A DNA stretch of 64,000 nt from Torreya grandis (taxonomy: Eukaryota > Streptophyta > Pinopsida > Cupressales > Taxaceae), in contig JARHVA010002007.1 in the NCBI GenBank assembly GCA_037957365.1, positions 1 to 64,000 of the forward strand, given 5' to 3'. The notes under the pieces were generated by a model, which did not search any database, had not been told where the DNA came from, and worked only from the letters and a program-made list of their open reading frames with translations. Numbering within the stretch: the first letter of the stretch is position 1; each line of letters opens with the position of its first letter. Positions 50,380 to 61,470 of this stretch are shown one piece after another. Made by a program: the position numbers and the translations under genes.

Positions 50380-52640
50380 CTCATGATTTTCATGTCAATT
50401 AGAATAACTATTACCATCATGTGGTATATGAATCAATTTTCCCTCATGAGAAAAAAAAGATACCTTGTTGATTTTGGTTAGTTTTAGCTTCCATCTAGTA
50501 TAATCAAAGAGTCCCCATTGTGAATGAATATTTAGAGTTTTGTGGCATAATTTGAACCCTTGTTTGAATCATTTTAGGGACACAAGAAATAGGTATTTTT
50601 ATGCTACCCAAGGATTATTTCCAACCTCCTTTATTTTATAAGTTTTTTAGATCAAATCCAAGTTGTTGAAAATGTCTTACATTGCAAGTGTTTTTTATTT
50701 GTGTAAGATCAACATGGTTATGTCAAAACTAAGCACCACCCATGAATAATGAGATTATTAGATCTTCTTTTCATGGATGCTTTTTTATTTGTTCAAATTT
50801 AAGCGTTTTATTTATATGTGCATTGTGTATTGTTCCCATATTGAGTAATGATTGTAGAGATCCCATATGAATGTGAAGAATGCCACACAATTATTCATAG
50901 TGTTCACTTGGTAATTCATATTCCTCATTCCTATGGAATAAAAATTTTGTATTTGGAAGGAGATATGTTAATTTTTTTTGGATACTTGAGTATGAATGAG
51001 AAATATCTACGAATATTTGAGAATAAATAGGTAAGTGATTTATATTATTTATGTAATACTATTTACATAATGGGAAAATCATACCTCTACTAAAGATGAA
51101 ATTCAATTCTAAATCCGAGGGTATAAATTCTAAGGCATATGATGTAATTTTAAATTGAATAACATAGTCTTGAAGGGATTCATTATCATGATGTTTGAAA
51201 TTTCACAAATGTTCTAATGTAAGTCTAGGCACCTTGTGTGTATTGAAAACCAAAAAGAATGCATCTTCAAACTATGGAAAACTAGTTAAGGAACCCTTTG
51301 ATAAGCTATAGAGCCAATTTCAAGCTTAATCAATGATACTCATATTAAAATATTTTATCAATAGTTTGTCATTTTATCCCATTGCCAAAAATAATGTACA
51401 TATTAATCATGTGATCGAAAGGATCTTTACGATGATCATAAATAGGTAAATGTGGTAGTTTAAAACCTTGTAGATAATAATATTCAAGTACATAGTGTGA
51501 AATTAGTTGATTTTGGAATCAGGTGATATTTGCATTAGAATTATGGTAAGCCATTCACATTTGAAGTATATATACTTTTATTTGAATCTCTCAAATGCAC
51601 TCATCACAGACATGAGATCATCACTAGGAATGTTGGTGTTTTTCAAAGGTGTTGTCATTGGTTCTAATCCACAAACCTCTTTTGAATTTAGGCATTATTA
51701 TTATCATCCTCATGAATAACAAGTGCAAGTTTGGAATCACTGAATTCAAGATACATTAGTAATGGTATTGGATCTTTAGATTTTGGAATATTTGGCATAT
51801 CCTTTAGATAGTTTATAAATTTTTATATTATGATATCCCTTGAAATTTAATCCAAATTTGGTAATGATATAACAATTGTAAATTTAGGTGGCTTTGGTAA
51901 AGGTACTTCTTTTTGTATGTGAGGAAGTTTTTGCATGAATGAATCTTTTGGAAGATAAATATCATTTTGTTTAGACATCTTGGTTGATATTGGTAAGAGT
52001 GCATTATTTGAAACATTAGGATTTTTTACCACTTTAGGTTTGTAATTCACCCTTATTTATGGCACCTCAATGCTATTTGGTAAAGATTCCATGATGTCTT
52101 TATTTACCTTTAGAAAAAATTCAATATCAAATGAAGGACAAATAGAATCGTCACCCTCAATAAGGAGGATATTTCTTGGAAATGTTGGAAATTATGGAGT
52201 TTGAATCAATGTATTTGAAGAAACATTCCCTTTATAAGTACTTAGTAAATCATCCATGACATGATTATGCATTTTATAAAAAATTACATGGTCATATAAT
52301 GGAATATTTTCCCTGCATTAATCAAACGTGGATATAGGAGATGAAGGAAAATTTTGACTATATTTTTTAGGATTGTTAAACTCAAATATTGGGATGGTGA
52401 TGGTATGGACCTGGTTAGATGGATGGCAGCTACCACCATTCAAATATTTGAGATGATGTACTTGTGCATTTGGAAAAATACAACAGTAGTCAATTTTCAC
52501 TCCTTCCTCTATAGAAAGTTGAATAGTTTCATAATCATTGTTATCATAATATTTTTTTATCATTCATGATGGAATAAATATATAAAACAAATATTAGGTC
52601 AAAAATGGCAAAGAGCATCAACTATATTATACTTTTGTGA
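50380..52640 (-). pseudogene. X gag-like remnant
   Basis: On the minus strand from 52563: YYDNNDYETIQLSIEEG, YCCIFPNAQVHHLKYLNGG, HTITIPIFEFNNPKKYSQNF and PSSPISTFD, then after stops VNYKPKVVKNPNVSNNALLP and PISTKMSKQNDIYLPKDSFM, then PSFDIEFFLKVNKDIMESLP in another frame. The protein-like composition continues to about 50.4 kb but with increasing stops. It starts shortly after the PBS, where gag is expected. I do not recognise the family, so gag is inferred from position; no zinc knuckle was found. Confidence 0.45.
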
Positions 52641-52654
52641 TAGTGAAACTCATA

Positions 52655-52668
52655 GGTTGGGTTCACCA
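52655..52668 (-). other. X primer-binding site candidate
   Basis: TGGTGAACCCAACC on the minus strand, a few bases inside the 5' LTR. It has the CCA-complementary TGG start but is not the initiator-Met type; the tRNA is not identified. Confidence 0.4.
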
Positions 52669-52674
52669 AATATT

Positions 52675-54093
<1,419 letters not shown>

Positions 54094-54097
54094 ATGT

Positions 54098-54140
<43 letters not shown>

Positions 54141-54919
54141 CTAAGGAACAACTTGGGTTTTTGCATGGGAAATAATTACATGATGTGGTGGGAGTTACTC
54201 AAGAGGGTTTACACTCTATCAAACTCAAGAAACTTCTTGCAATAGTCATTAAATTAGATCTATCTAAGGCTTATGATAGAGTGAGTTTGTTGTATATTGG
54301 ATTATTACTTATTCATAGTAGTTTCCACTTATAAGTTATCAAGTGGATTATGGGCTATATTTCTTCAATCCTCTTTGGTGTTCTTATTAATGGTTTCACC
54401 TCCAAATTATTCATGTTTGGAAGACATATTCATCAGATTTGTCCTTTATCTATGATTCTCTTCTTCTTTGTTGTTGAAGGTTTAAATAGAGTTATCAAGG
54501 ATGCTAAGAGGTTAGGGTCACTCAAAGGGATTAGAGTGGGAAGCTATATTTTTCTCATATACCTCTAATTTTTTTATGATGTCCTACTTTTATGTGATGG
54601 TTCTCTAAGTGATGCATATAAATTTAAGGATATTTTGGTGATCTAGAATAGCCATAAGGATAGAGATCAATATGCATAAATCTAATTTGTCATGTTATTC
54701 TCTTTATAAAGATGAGGAGAGACATATATTACATATTATTCCCTTTTCCAAGGTTGATTTTCAATCTAGAATCAAATATTTGGGGTTTATTGTAAAGTCT
54801 AATGCTTATGGGAATTAAGATTAGGAGTGGCTAGTTGCCAAGATCAATAAGTGTATTAACTTGTGGTGTAATAGGTGGCACTCATTGGGAGGGAGGTTGA
54901 CTCTTATGAAGTCCATTCT
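54094..54919 (+). pseudogene. LINE ORF2, second RT part
   Basis: Resumes after X with ISKEQLGFLHGK, then IVIKLDLSKAYDRV (RT motif A, first catalytic Asp present), IKWIMGYISSILFGVLINGF, a degraded Q-G-C-P-L-S-P (H-Q-I-C-P-L-S-M), FFFVVEGLNRVIKDAKRLGS and LKGIRVG. The F-x-D-D motif C is damaged: a frame shift and F-Y-D-V where F-V-D-D-V is expected. Ends LGGRLTLMKSIL at the J insertion. A (TA)n tract at 54103-54136 has replaced part of the linker next to the X junction. Confidence 0.85.
54103..54136. repeat. (TA)17 tract at the LINE/X junction
   Basis: 34 bp, starting five bases after the target duplication copy. Confidence 0.9.
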
Positions 54920-55459
54920 TGATCCAAAACTCAAAAAGATTTGGTTGAAAGATAATTTATAAATAAGAAAAACACAATTCAAATAATGTTATCTCTGAAA
55001 AGAAATGTTTTATTGATCAAAATTGCAGACCCAAACATATGGTTATCTCTGAGAAGAGATGTTTGATTTCCATTTAGGGTTACATCTTCATTTATACATG
55101 TTTTTAAGGTGTGGGGAGGATTTGGAAGGTCACCAATCTTGAAGGAGATGAATTGGTTTGACTTTCATGATTTACAACAATATAGAATTCGAGGAATTAC
55201 TATTTTTAGAAACTTACTATTTTTAGACTGCACTACTAAAATTGAAATTTGGGACACTTTCATTAGGTTTTATGGGGTCAAAATTCATCAATCAAAGCTC
55301 AATTCCATATCACAACGTTCCCCTCGTTATTAGATTTCCAACGGTTCAAATGGTGAGTCAATTGGAGCTACAGTGTAAAAGTTATGGCTTCCATAAGTTC
55401 CATCATCAATTGGGGTGGACCCATCACCTGAATTGTCATCTGAATTATTGCCCGGATCA
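54920..55459 (-). repeat. J 3' LTR
   Basis: 540 bp. Contains an extra 19-bp tandem copy of ACTATTTTTAGAAACTT-type sequence (about 55199-55222) that the sister LTR lacks, which accounts for most of the length difference. Confidence 0.92.
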
Positions 55460-55475
55460 CTCCTCCCTCCTTGAG
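55460..55475 (-). other. J polypurine tract
   Basis: CTCAAGGAGGGAGGAG on the minus strand, abutting TGATCCGGGC. Confidence 0.82.
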
Positions 55476-56175
55476 AAGCAATGGTCCCCATTGCATCAAT
55501 ATTTGTCATCAAGTGTGGTAGTTGTACTTTGATTTGATTCTCAATGCATACTTGGAAGGGATTGTGATTTATAGAACTGTGCAGGGCCTGATTGTTCACC
55601 ATTTCTATTTGACCATCAGTCTGTGGATGGAAGGCCATGAATTTATTCAGCTTGGTATCTATTTTCTTCTGTTGTTGTGTTGTTTGTGTAGTCAAGGCTG
55701 TAATATCAACCCTTTTGGATTCTTGTGGCTTGACCACCATGAGAACAAATTTCTTGGCACTAATCCGAGAGATAGATGTAGAAGGTGGTACCTCTGGTAC
55801 CCTATAGCGCCATGTTCCAAGAGTGAGAGTGATCCTTCGAGTTCTTGATTCATATATGCCATGTCGATCATACATGAATGGCTGACCAAAGAGTATATCA
55901 AAAACATCTAGATTGACCACATCACATAAGACCATATCTTGGAAAGGTTTTATTGCATATGAGAGAAGACATTGGTGGGTGACACAGAGGTTTCTCCCTG
56001 GACTCAGCCATCCAATACTGTATGGCTTTGGGTGAGGCTTCATGGATAGATTTAGGCTTTTCAAAACATTAGCAGAGATTAAATTCTTTTGAATTCCACT
56101 ATCAAGAATGAAATGTAGAGGCTTACCTTTCACCCATAACTTAGAGTGAAACAACCTTTCCTTATCATCTAGCAT
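55476..56175 (-). pseudogene. J protease fused in frame to an integrase fragment
   Basis: One stop-free frame of 281 codons (56175-55330) running into the LTR. Near residue 20: LHFILDSGIQKNLISANVLK (protease active site, D-S-G), then DVVNLDVFDILFGQPFM. Near residue 180 it changes without a break to KLNKFMAFHPQTDGQIEMVN, the gypsy integrase core motif that follows the second catalytic Asp, then QALHSSINHNPFQVC, about 30 residues closer than normal. RT, RNase H and the first half of integrase are therefore missing by in-frame deletion(s). Protease could in principle fold; the rest cannot work as integrase. Confidence 0.82.
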
Positions 56176-57162
56176 CTTGTCGTGGGTCTATGATGAAGCA
56201 ACAATGGCTTCAGGATCAGCATCTACAATTTATTCTTCAACCTCTTTGACTGCAAGGTCTATATGAGGTAGAGCAATAGATGTTGAGGATTGTGACTTAG
56301 AAAGCAGTGACTTGATGGCTCGACATTCTTCTTTGGAGTGAGTTCCAGATTTGTGATAATCACACCACTTCCTAGTCTCTCCTTCATTTTGCTTCCAATT
56401 TTGGCCTCGTGTTTGACCTTCTTTGTCACTTTTCCATTTTGAAGACTGATTCTTTATATTCATTCTTTCATGCTTCTGCTCAATCTTCACTGTGAACTTG
56501 TATGCCTCACCAATGGTTTCCAAATTGAAGAGTTCCATTTATCCCCATATGTACCATTGTAGTTTGCCACGGTATTTGAGAGCCTTATGTTTCTCACTTT
56601 CTTGGATGCCCAATCTCGTAGATAGAGAATGAAAAATGTCAGTGTAATCTTGAACAGACTATTCCTTACCTTGGTAAATTTGATGCCACTCTATATAGAG
56701 ATCGTCATATGCTCCAATGGGGTGGTATTCTTCCTTTATAGATTCTATGAAATCATCCCATGTAGGTTCCATCTCAAGGCCAATATCATTTTCACTGAAT
56801 CTCTTTTTGTACACTTCCCACTAATTTTTGATAGGCAATGATGTTTTCAGAAGAGCAAAAGTAATCTTCTCTTTATCAGTGAATTTATTTATAGAAAAAT
56901 AAGATGACAATTGATCCAACTAATTTTCTATTGCATCAGCATTGATTTTGCCTTCAAATTTAGGGATATCAAAATTCACCTGAACCTTAAAGGGCGTTGG
57001 GGCACTAAAAGGATGTGCGGGTGTGGATGAGGAGCTAGAATTTTCCATCAAAATTTGTTGGAGAATTTGAGCAAATTGTTGTATCATTTGCGCTTGTTGA
57101 TATTGGAGGGCTTCATTCACCATTTCCTTGAAAGGATCGGATGTCTCGGTGTTGTCCACCAT
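56176..57162 (-). pseudogene. J gag
   Basis: Start taken at MVDNTETSDPFKEMVNEALQ (57162); the upstream in-frame Met at 57291 lies in the LTR/PBS. A Gln-rich helix is followed by FDIPKFEGKINADAIEN, a stop for Trp, LDQLSSYFSINKFTDKEKIT, WDDFIESIKEEYHPIGAYDD (capsid), MELFNLETIGEAYKFTVKIE (the M-x-L-x-T-x-x-E-A-x-x-x-A helix typical of gypsy gag) and the knuckle-like WCDYHKSGTHSKEECRAIK. About five or six stops remain, most reading TAG where Trp is expected. Gag and protease share one frame. Confidence 0.85.
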
Positions 57163-57271
57163 TTGAAGTCGTTTGGAGCGAATAGGTGGATAGTCTGTTG
57201 GTTTTATTTTCCACCCAAGCTTTCTGTAATCTGAACTCATCCTTGGGATCATACACTCTAAAGACAAACCA

Positions 57272-57282
57272 CTCTGATACCA
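57272..57282 (-). other. J primer-binding site
   Basis: TGGTATCAGAG on the minus strand, one base after the 5' LTR; perfect over 11 bases to the initiator-Met tRNA complement. Confidence 0.9.
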
Positions 57283-57283
57283 C

Positions 57284-57806
57284 TGATCCAAAACTCAAAA
57301 AGCTTTGGTTGAAAGATAATTCAAAAATAAGAACAACACAATTCAAATAACGCTATCTCTGAAAAGAAATGTTTTATTGATCAAAATTGCAGACCCAAAC
57401 ATATGTTTATCTCTGAGAAAAGATGTATGATTTCCATTTCAGGTTACATATTCATTTTTACATGTTTTGAAGGTGTGGGGATGGTGTGGAAGGTCACCAA
57501 TCTCGAGGGATATTAATTGGTTTGACTTCCATGATTTACAACAATATAGAATTCGAGGAATTACTATTTTTAGACTGCACTACTAAAATTGAAATTTAAG
57601 ACACTTTAATTGGGTTTTAGGAGGTCAAAATTCTTCGATAAAATTTCCATGCCATCTCATGATGTTTCCCTCATTATTATCTTTTCAACGGTTCAAACAG
57701 CGAGTCAATTGGAGCTACGGTGTAAAAGTTATGGCTTCCAGAAGTTTCGTCATCAATTGGGGTGGACCCATCACCCGAATTGTCATCTAAATTGTTGCCC
57801 GGATCA
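57284..57806 (-). repeat. J 5' LTR
   Basis: 523 bp, TGATCCGGGC...TTTTGGATCA on the minus strand. Confidence 0.92.
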
Positions 57807-58540
57807 ATTCTATAATCTATCCTTGTCTAATAGCATGGATTAACACATATTATGGTTGGTGTTTTAGACAAGATTAGGAAAATATGTTTTAAATCTATTT
57901 GGATCAAAAAAGGTTAAATAGGGTATTGATCAAGCTAAATGGGATCTAATTTCCAAGACAAAGGAAGAATGAGATTGGAAACTAAAAAATATTCATTTTT
58001 TTGGCAAAGCATTGGTGGCTAGAATTGTTTGGAGACTTATCTCTCAAGGCAATTTGTGGAAGATGGTCGTAAATCATAAATATATGGAGCCACTTTCTTT
58101 AGTGGAGTGGATTAGGAACCCTACTAATATAGTACCAATGTATCTATTATTTGGAAGGTTTTAGTTTAGGCTTTCCCACTGATTGGTAATTGGTTATATT
58201 GGAACATTATTAATGGTGTAAAATTAAGGATCAGTGATCATCCTAGCTAGGGAATGGAAATTTTCATAATATTCTTGTTAATATTATTTATTAGCTTCAA
58301 GATTCTAGTTTTGTTACTTTGTCTCAAGCTGATGATCCTACTACTATCTCTATTTGGAAACAAGGTGTCAGAAATTTATTAGTGATGTCATGGTGATGTC
58401 ATGGAGGTGTCCTAGTGAGTGGATGAAGTTCTTTGATAGCCTAAGTAAAAATGACAAAGTGTGCAATATGTTTATCCTAGTGTGCTTGAAGTTGGCTTGG
58501 TTTATCTTTAGTTTTGGCATGATTAGATATGTTTAGGGAC
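57807..58540 (+). pseudogene. LINE ORF2, C-terminal region
   Basis: After J: GVLDKIRKICFKSIWIKKG, then in another frame NIHFFGKALVARIVWRLISQ and GNLWKMVVNHKYM, then NVSIIWKVLV and IGNWLYWNIINGVKLRISDH, and finally EWMKFFDSLS near 58420. These are the post-RT conserved blocks of plant L1 ORF2 (L-x-K-I-R-K-x-C-F-x-F-x-W; G-K-A-L; W-x-I-G-N-G). No RNase H or poly(A) tail was identified; the 3' end is uncertain. Confidence 0.78.
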
Positions 58541-60146
58541 GTGTATGGTGATTGTATCATGTGAAATAGGTCCCTAATATGTTATCTATACTTTTAGAAC
58601 TTGTATACATAAGTGGATTTCATCTAGTAGTCTATAGTTTTCATCTAGACAGTTTAGGTCTAGTGGCAGAAAATCTAAGTAGGCAATTTGTTGACATCAC
58701 CATTACCACATGGGAATGAGTCAAGGGGAGTTGGCCATATTTTTGTGATCACATTATTCCCTATTTGATACATACCAGATCTCAACTCATGCATCAAAGT
58801 GCAGTCAAATATATATGGGTGCAAAGTTGAGTTCCTAGGTATTTTGATAATGTTTTCCCATACTTAGCCAAATTTGCAAAGTGGCAAGAAGAGTCGAGTA
58901 AGAATTTTTATTGTGGTACATATCGCATGTGTGGTTATTTCAAGAGAAGGTGATCATATGGGTTTGTTCATTTTTATACCTAGTTTCTTTGTCTTAAGTT
59001 TTAGATCATGCGATAAAGTGCATCAAAAGATATGCATATGCAAAGTTGGTTTTCCAGGTAGTTTGACTATGTTTTCCCATAGCCAATTTTGCAATGTGGT
59101 AAGAAGAGCTAAATGAAAATTTTTATGGTGTAATATCATGAATATGTGAAGGTGTTAATAGAAACTAATCATATGATTTTGTTTAGTTTTGATCATAGTT
59201 GATTTATGCTAAATTTGAGATCATGTACTTAAGCACAGAAAAATTTATGCAGGAGCAAATTTGATCTCCTAGATAAATTCTAAGCATAGTTGGCTCTATG
59301 ATAGAAGATTTTGAGAAGATATATTTTATGACATTATATCTCGCATGTGTGAGGGTTTAAGGAGAATTTTGATATATGGTTGGATTCCTATTTAAAAGCA
59401 GATCATAGGGTGTAATTTGTGGGACATGATATTGATAGCAGAAAAAGATATATCTATCCAAAGTTGACCTTTTAGACATATTGAAAGGGTCCCCATACTT
59501 AGTCATTTTGAAGGAGTTAAAGTTCAAGTAAGATCAATGATACGTGTTGCTCCAAAAAGTGAGATAAGGATAGGTGCATAATGTTTAAAATCTAAGTAAA
59601 GGTATAGGATAAGGATCCAACAGTGAGTGGGTGTTTGTATAGTTTGATCAAATGGTGAGCATTGATAGTTAAAGACTTGGTTGATCCCTATAGATCGATA
59701 GAGCGCATGGAGTCAACATTATAAGATTACATGAGATGAGGTCAACATGACTGAGGTTTAACATTTGAGCTTTGGTACCATTACATTAAAGATCAATAGT
59801 GTGTATTCGATCTGAGCTAAGAGGACATGAGGTGCTTGCATTGCGTTTGAAGGTTAACTAAAACTATTTCCATTCAAATATTTGAATTTAACACAAGGAA
59901 AAACTAGAGATTTGTATTTTATCCATATCTTTCAATAGAAGTTAAATTTACTCATACTGTAAAAAGCAAAGATGAAGAGGATTCCATAGTTCATCTAATA
60001 AATCTATTTTAAAGATATGAAAGTGTGTGTTAACAAAGATATTGAGATTTAAAGTTGATTGTGGTTTCATGTTTATTCTACAAGTGACCCGAGAAGAGTA
60101 ATTGAGCTTATGTAGATGTTGTTTCAATGTTTCATGGTGAATTGGC
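58541..60146 (+). other. K-like 3' interior segment
   Basis: 1.6 kb of non-coding DNA ending at a PPT, so it reads as the 3' untranslated interior of a copia-like element with the coding part missing. Contains the diverged tandem repeats at 58778-59560. Confidence 0.5.
58778..59560 (+). repeat. Diverged tandem repeat, about 180-226 bp period, four units
   Basis: Units begin with GATC(A/T)... at 58778, 59004, 59219 and 59401. Each has a GCAAAGTTG-like block, then TCCTAGGTA / TTTTCCCATA and, in most, CGCATGTGT(G). The first two units are the most alike. Confidence 0.7.
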
Positions 60147-60156
60147 TATTGGGGAG
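60147..60156 (+). other. K polypurine tract
   Basis: TATTGGGGAG directly before TGTTG, the same layout as C1 and Y PPT/LTR junctions. Confidence 0.65.
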
Positions 60157-60572
60157 TGTTGTAGACTATATGAGGATGCTCTATGAGTATTTTGGGGGTG
60201 TGATTAGTTATCTTGAGTATGAACAATGTTTAATAAATTGATTGTATGTTCAATAATGTTGTTCCTATGTATAAGGTCTCTATTTGAGTTGATTAAGCAT
60301 ACACAGAGGTAAGCAAAGGTGATTGTGATCATTTGAAGATGTCTTGGGGGACATAAGGAGTGGACATATGTATTTTTAAGTGGTTATGTGTTCTTATTAT
60401 GCTCGTAGAACTGTCAAAGAAGTTGAATGGGTCTCCATTAGACCTAAAAGTGACTTATGCCTATTTGAAAGTATATAATGCTTAAATGTGACCCATATGA
60501 GATGTCGTAAGGGTGAAGGCATGTTTTGTGACCAATAAGGAAATATTGTTATCTTGTTAATTCATGATTACT

Positions 60573-60587
60573 CTATATATAATAAAA
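60573..60587 (+). promoter_or_regulatory. TATA-like element in K LTR
   Basis: CTATATATAATAAAA, about 420 bp into the LTR. Confidence 0.45.
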
Positions 60588-61073
60588 CCAAATGTGTTGT
60601 TTATTATATTTTTTAAGCAAGAGACTTGGGAGAGATTTGTGAGAAGCTTATGTGTGTGGTTTAAGGAGAGAAGCATAGGTAGTGTGCCTATTGGTTGAGT
60701 TAATATGGAGAATAGTTTATTGACTATGTGTATGACATGTAGGTCATGTTCCTTATGTCAGAATAGTGATCTTGAAATTTGAGGATATCTGAAGAGGTTT
60801 GAATGTTCATATGAGGATAGCATGAGTGAGGAAGGAGAGAGATTGTAGCATGCCTATGTTAGAGGCATGTTTGAGATAGAGAGAGAGTTTGTATAGGGGT
60901 TAGAAAATAGATATCCATTATCAAGTGTTAAATATATTAGCTCTAAGGTAGAATGTTCATTTCAATTAGGGTCTAAAGGACTTGATCTTCCTTAGGGGTA
61001 GTTTTTCTTTGTGAAACAGGGTATCACTAAAGACCTTTGGTCAGAATGACTTGATCAAGGTTTTAGGTTAGAA

Positions 61074-61140
61074 GGACTTAACCCAAGGTCCCTGATCAAA
61101 AGGACTTGACCCAAGGTCCCTGATCAAAAGGACTTGATTA
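61074..61140 (+). repeat. 28-bp tandem repeat in K LTR
   Basis: Two near-identical 28-bp units (GGACTT(A/G)ACCCAAGGTCC + CTGATCAAAA) plus a third partial; looser related blocks with AGGACTTGATC occur upstream at 60965-61060. Confidence 0.93.
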
Positions 61141-61411
61141 GTCTCTTGTTTGCGATAATCTTATAGGATAGTATCCTATGTGTTTATATGCTTGAGAGTG
61201 AGTTTTATTTTCCAAGAGGGTTTTTCACGTAGATCTTGTGTTGTGTATGTGATCTTGTATTATGTTCATTATTCACTACTATGAATGATTTGTATGCTTC
61301 ATGAATAATTATATTGAATACTTAAGAATTTACAAGGGTTTAAAAATTGAATTGGATTATTTATGACCATTGATTCACCCCCTCCTCTCAACGAATTGTA
61401 CCTCTAACAAT

Positions 61412-61423
61412 TGGTATCAAATA
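61412..61423 (+). other. K primer-binding site
   Basis: TGGTATCAAATA, two bases after the LTR; initiator-Met type, decayed after base 8. Confidence 0.75.
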
Positions 61424-61470
61424 AAGTCCTTTGGTAAAGGCTTAATAGATTGAAGGTGATCTAAGGTACA

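Larger units (their letters stand above)
54920..57806 (-). mobile_element. J: short Ty3/gypsy derivative in the LINE, gag-protease-integrase fragment
   Basis: LTRs 54920-55459 and 57284-57806. On the minus strand: 5' LTR, PBS TGGTATCAGAG, gag, protease, a fragment of integrase, PPT AAGGAGGGAGGAG, 3' LTR starting TGATCCGGGC. ATTCT flanks both ends (54915-54919, 57807-57811), perfect. Excision restores the LINE reading across K-S-I-L. RT, RNase H and most of integrase are missing, yet frames stay open over hundreds of codons, so J looks like the youngest element here and may have moved using another element's RT. Confidence 0.92.
60157..61409 (+). repeat. K LTR
   Basis: 1,253 bp from TGTTGTAGAC to CTCTAACA. 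Left neighbour is a PPT, right neighbour a PBS, so both halves of the LTR definition are seen although no second copy is in the window. TATA-like CTATATATAATAAAA at 60573-60587 and a 28-bp tandem repeat at 61074-61140 lie inside it. Confidence 0.7.

Noticed and set aside
51847..52050. Possible stand-alone small gene overlapping a second frame on the same strand
   Set aside because: Better explained as one segment of the X gag-like remnant, flanked by stops, with neighbouring segments in other frames.
55242..55848. Plus-strand frames of about 96 and 108 codons
   Set aside because: Antisense shadows of the J protease/integrase frame and its LTR.
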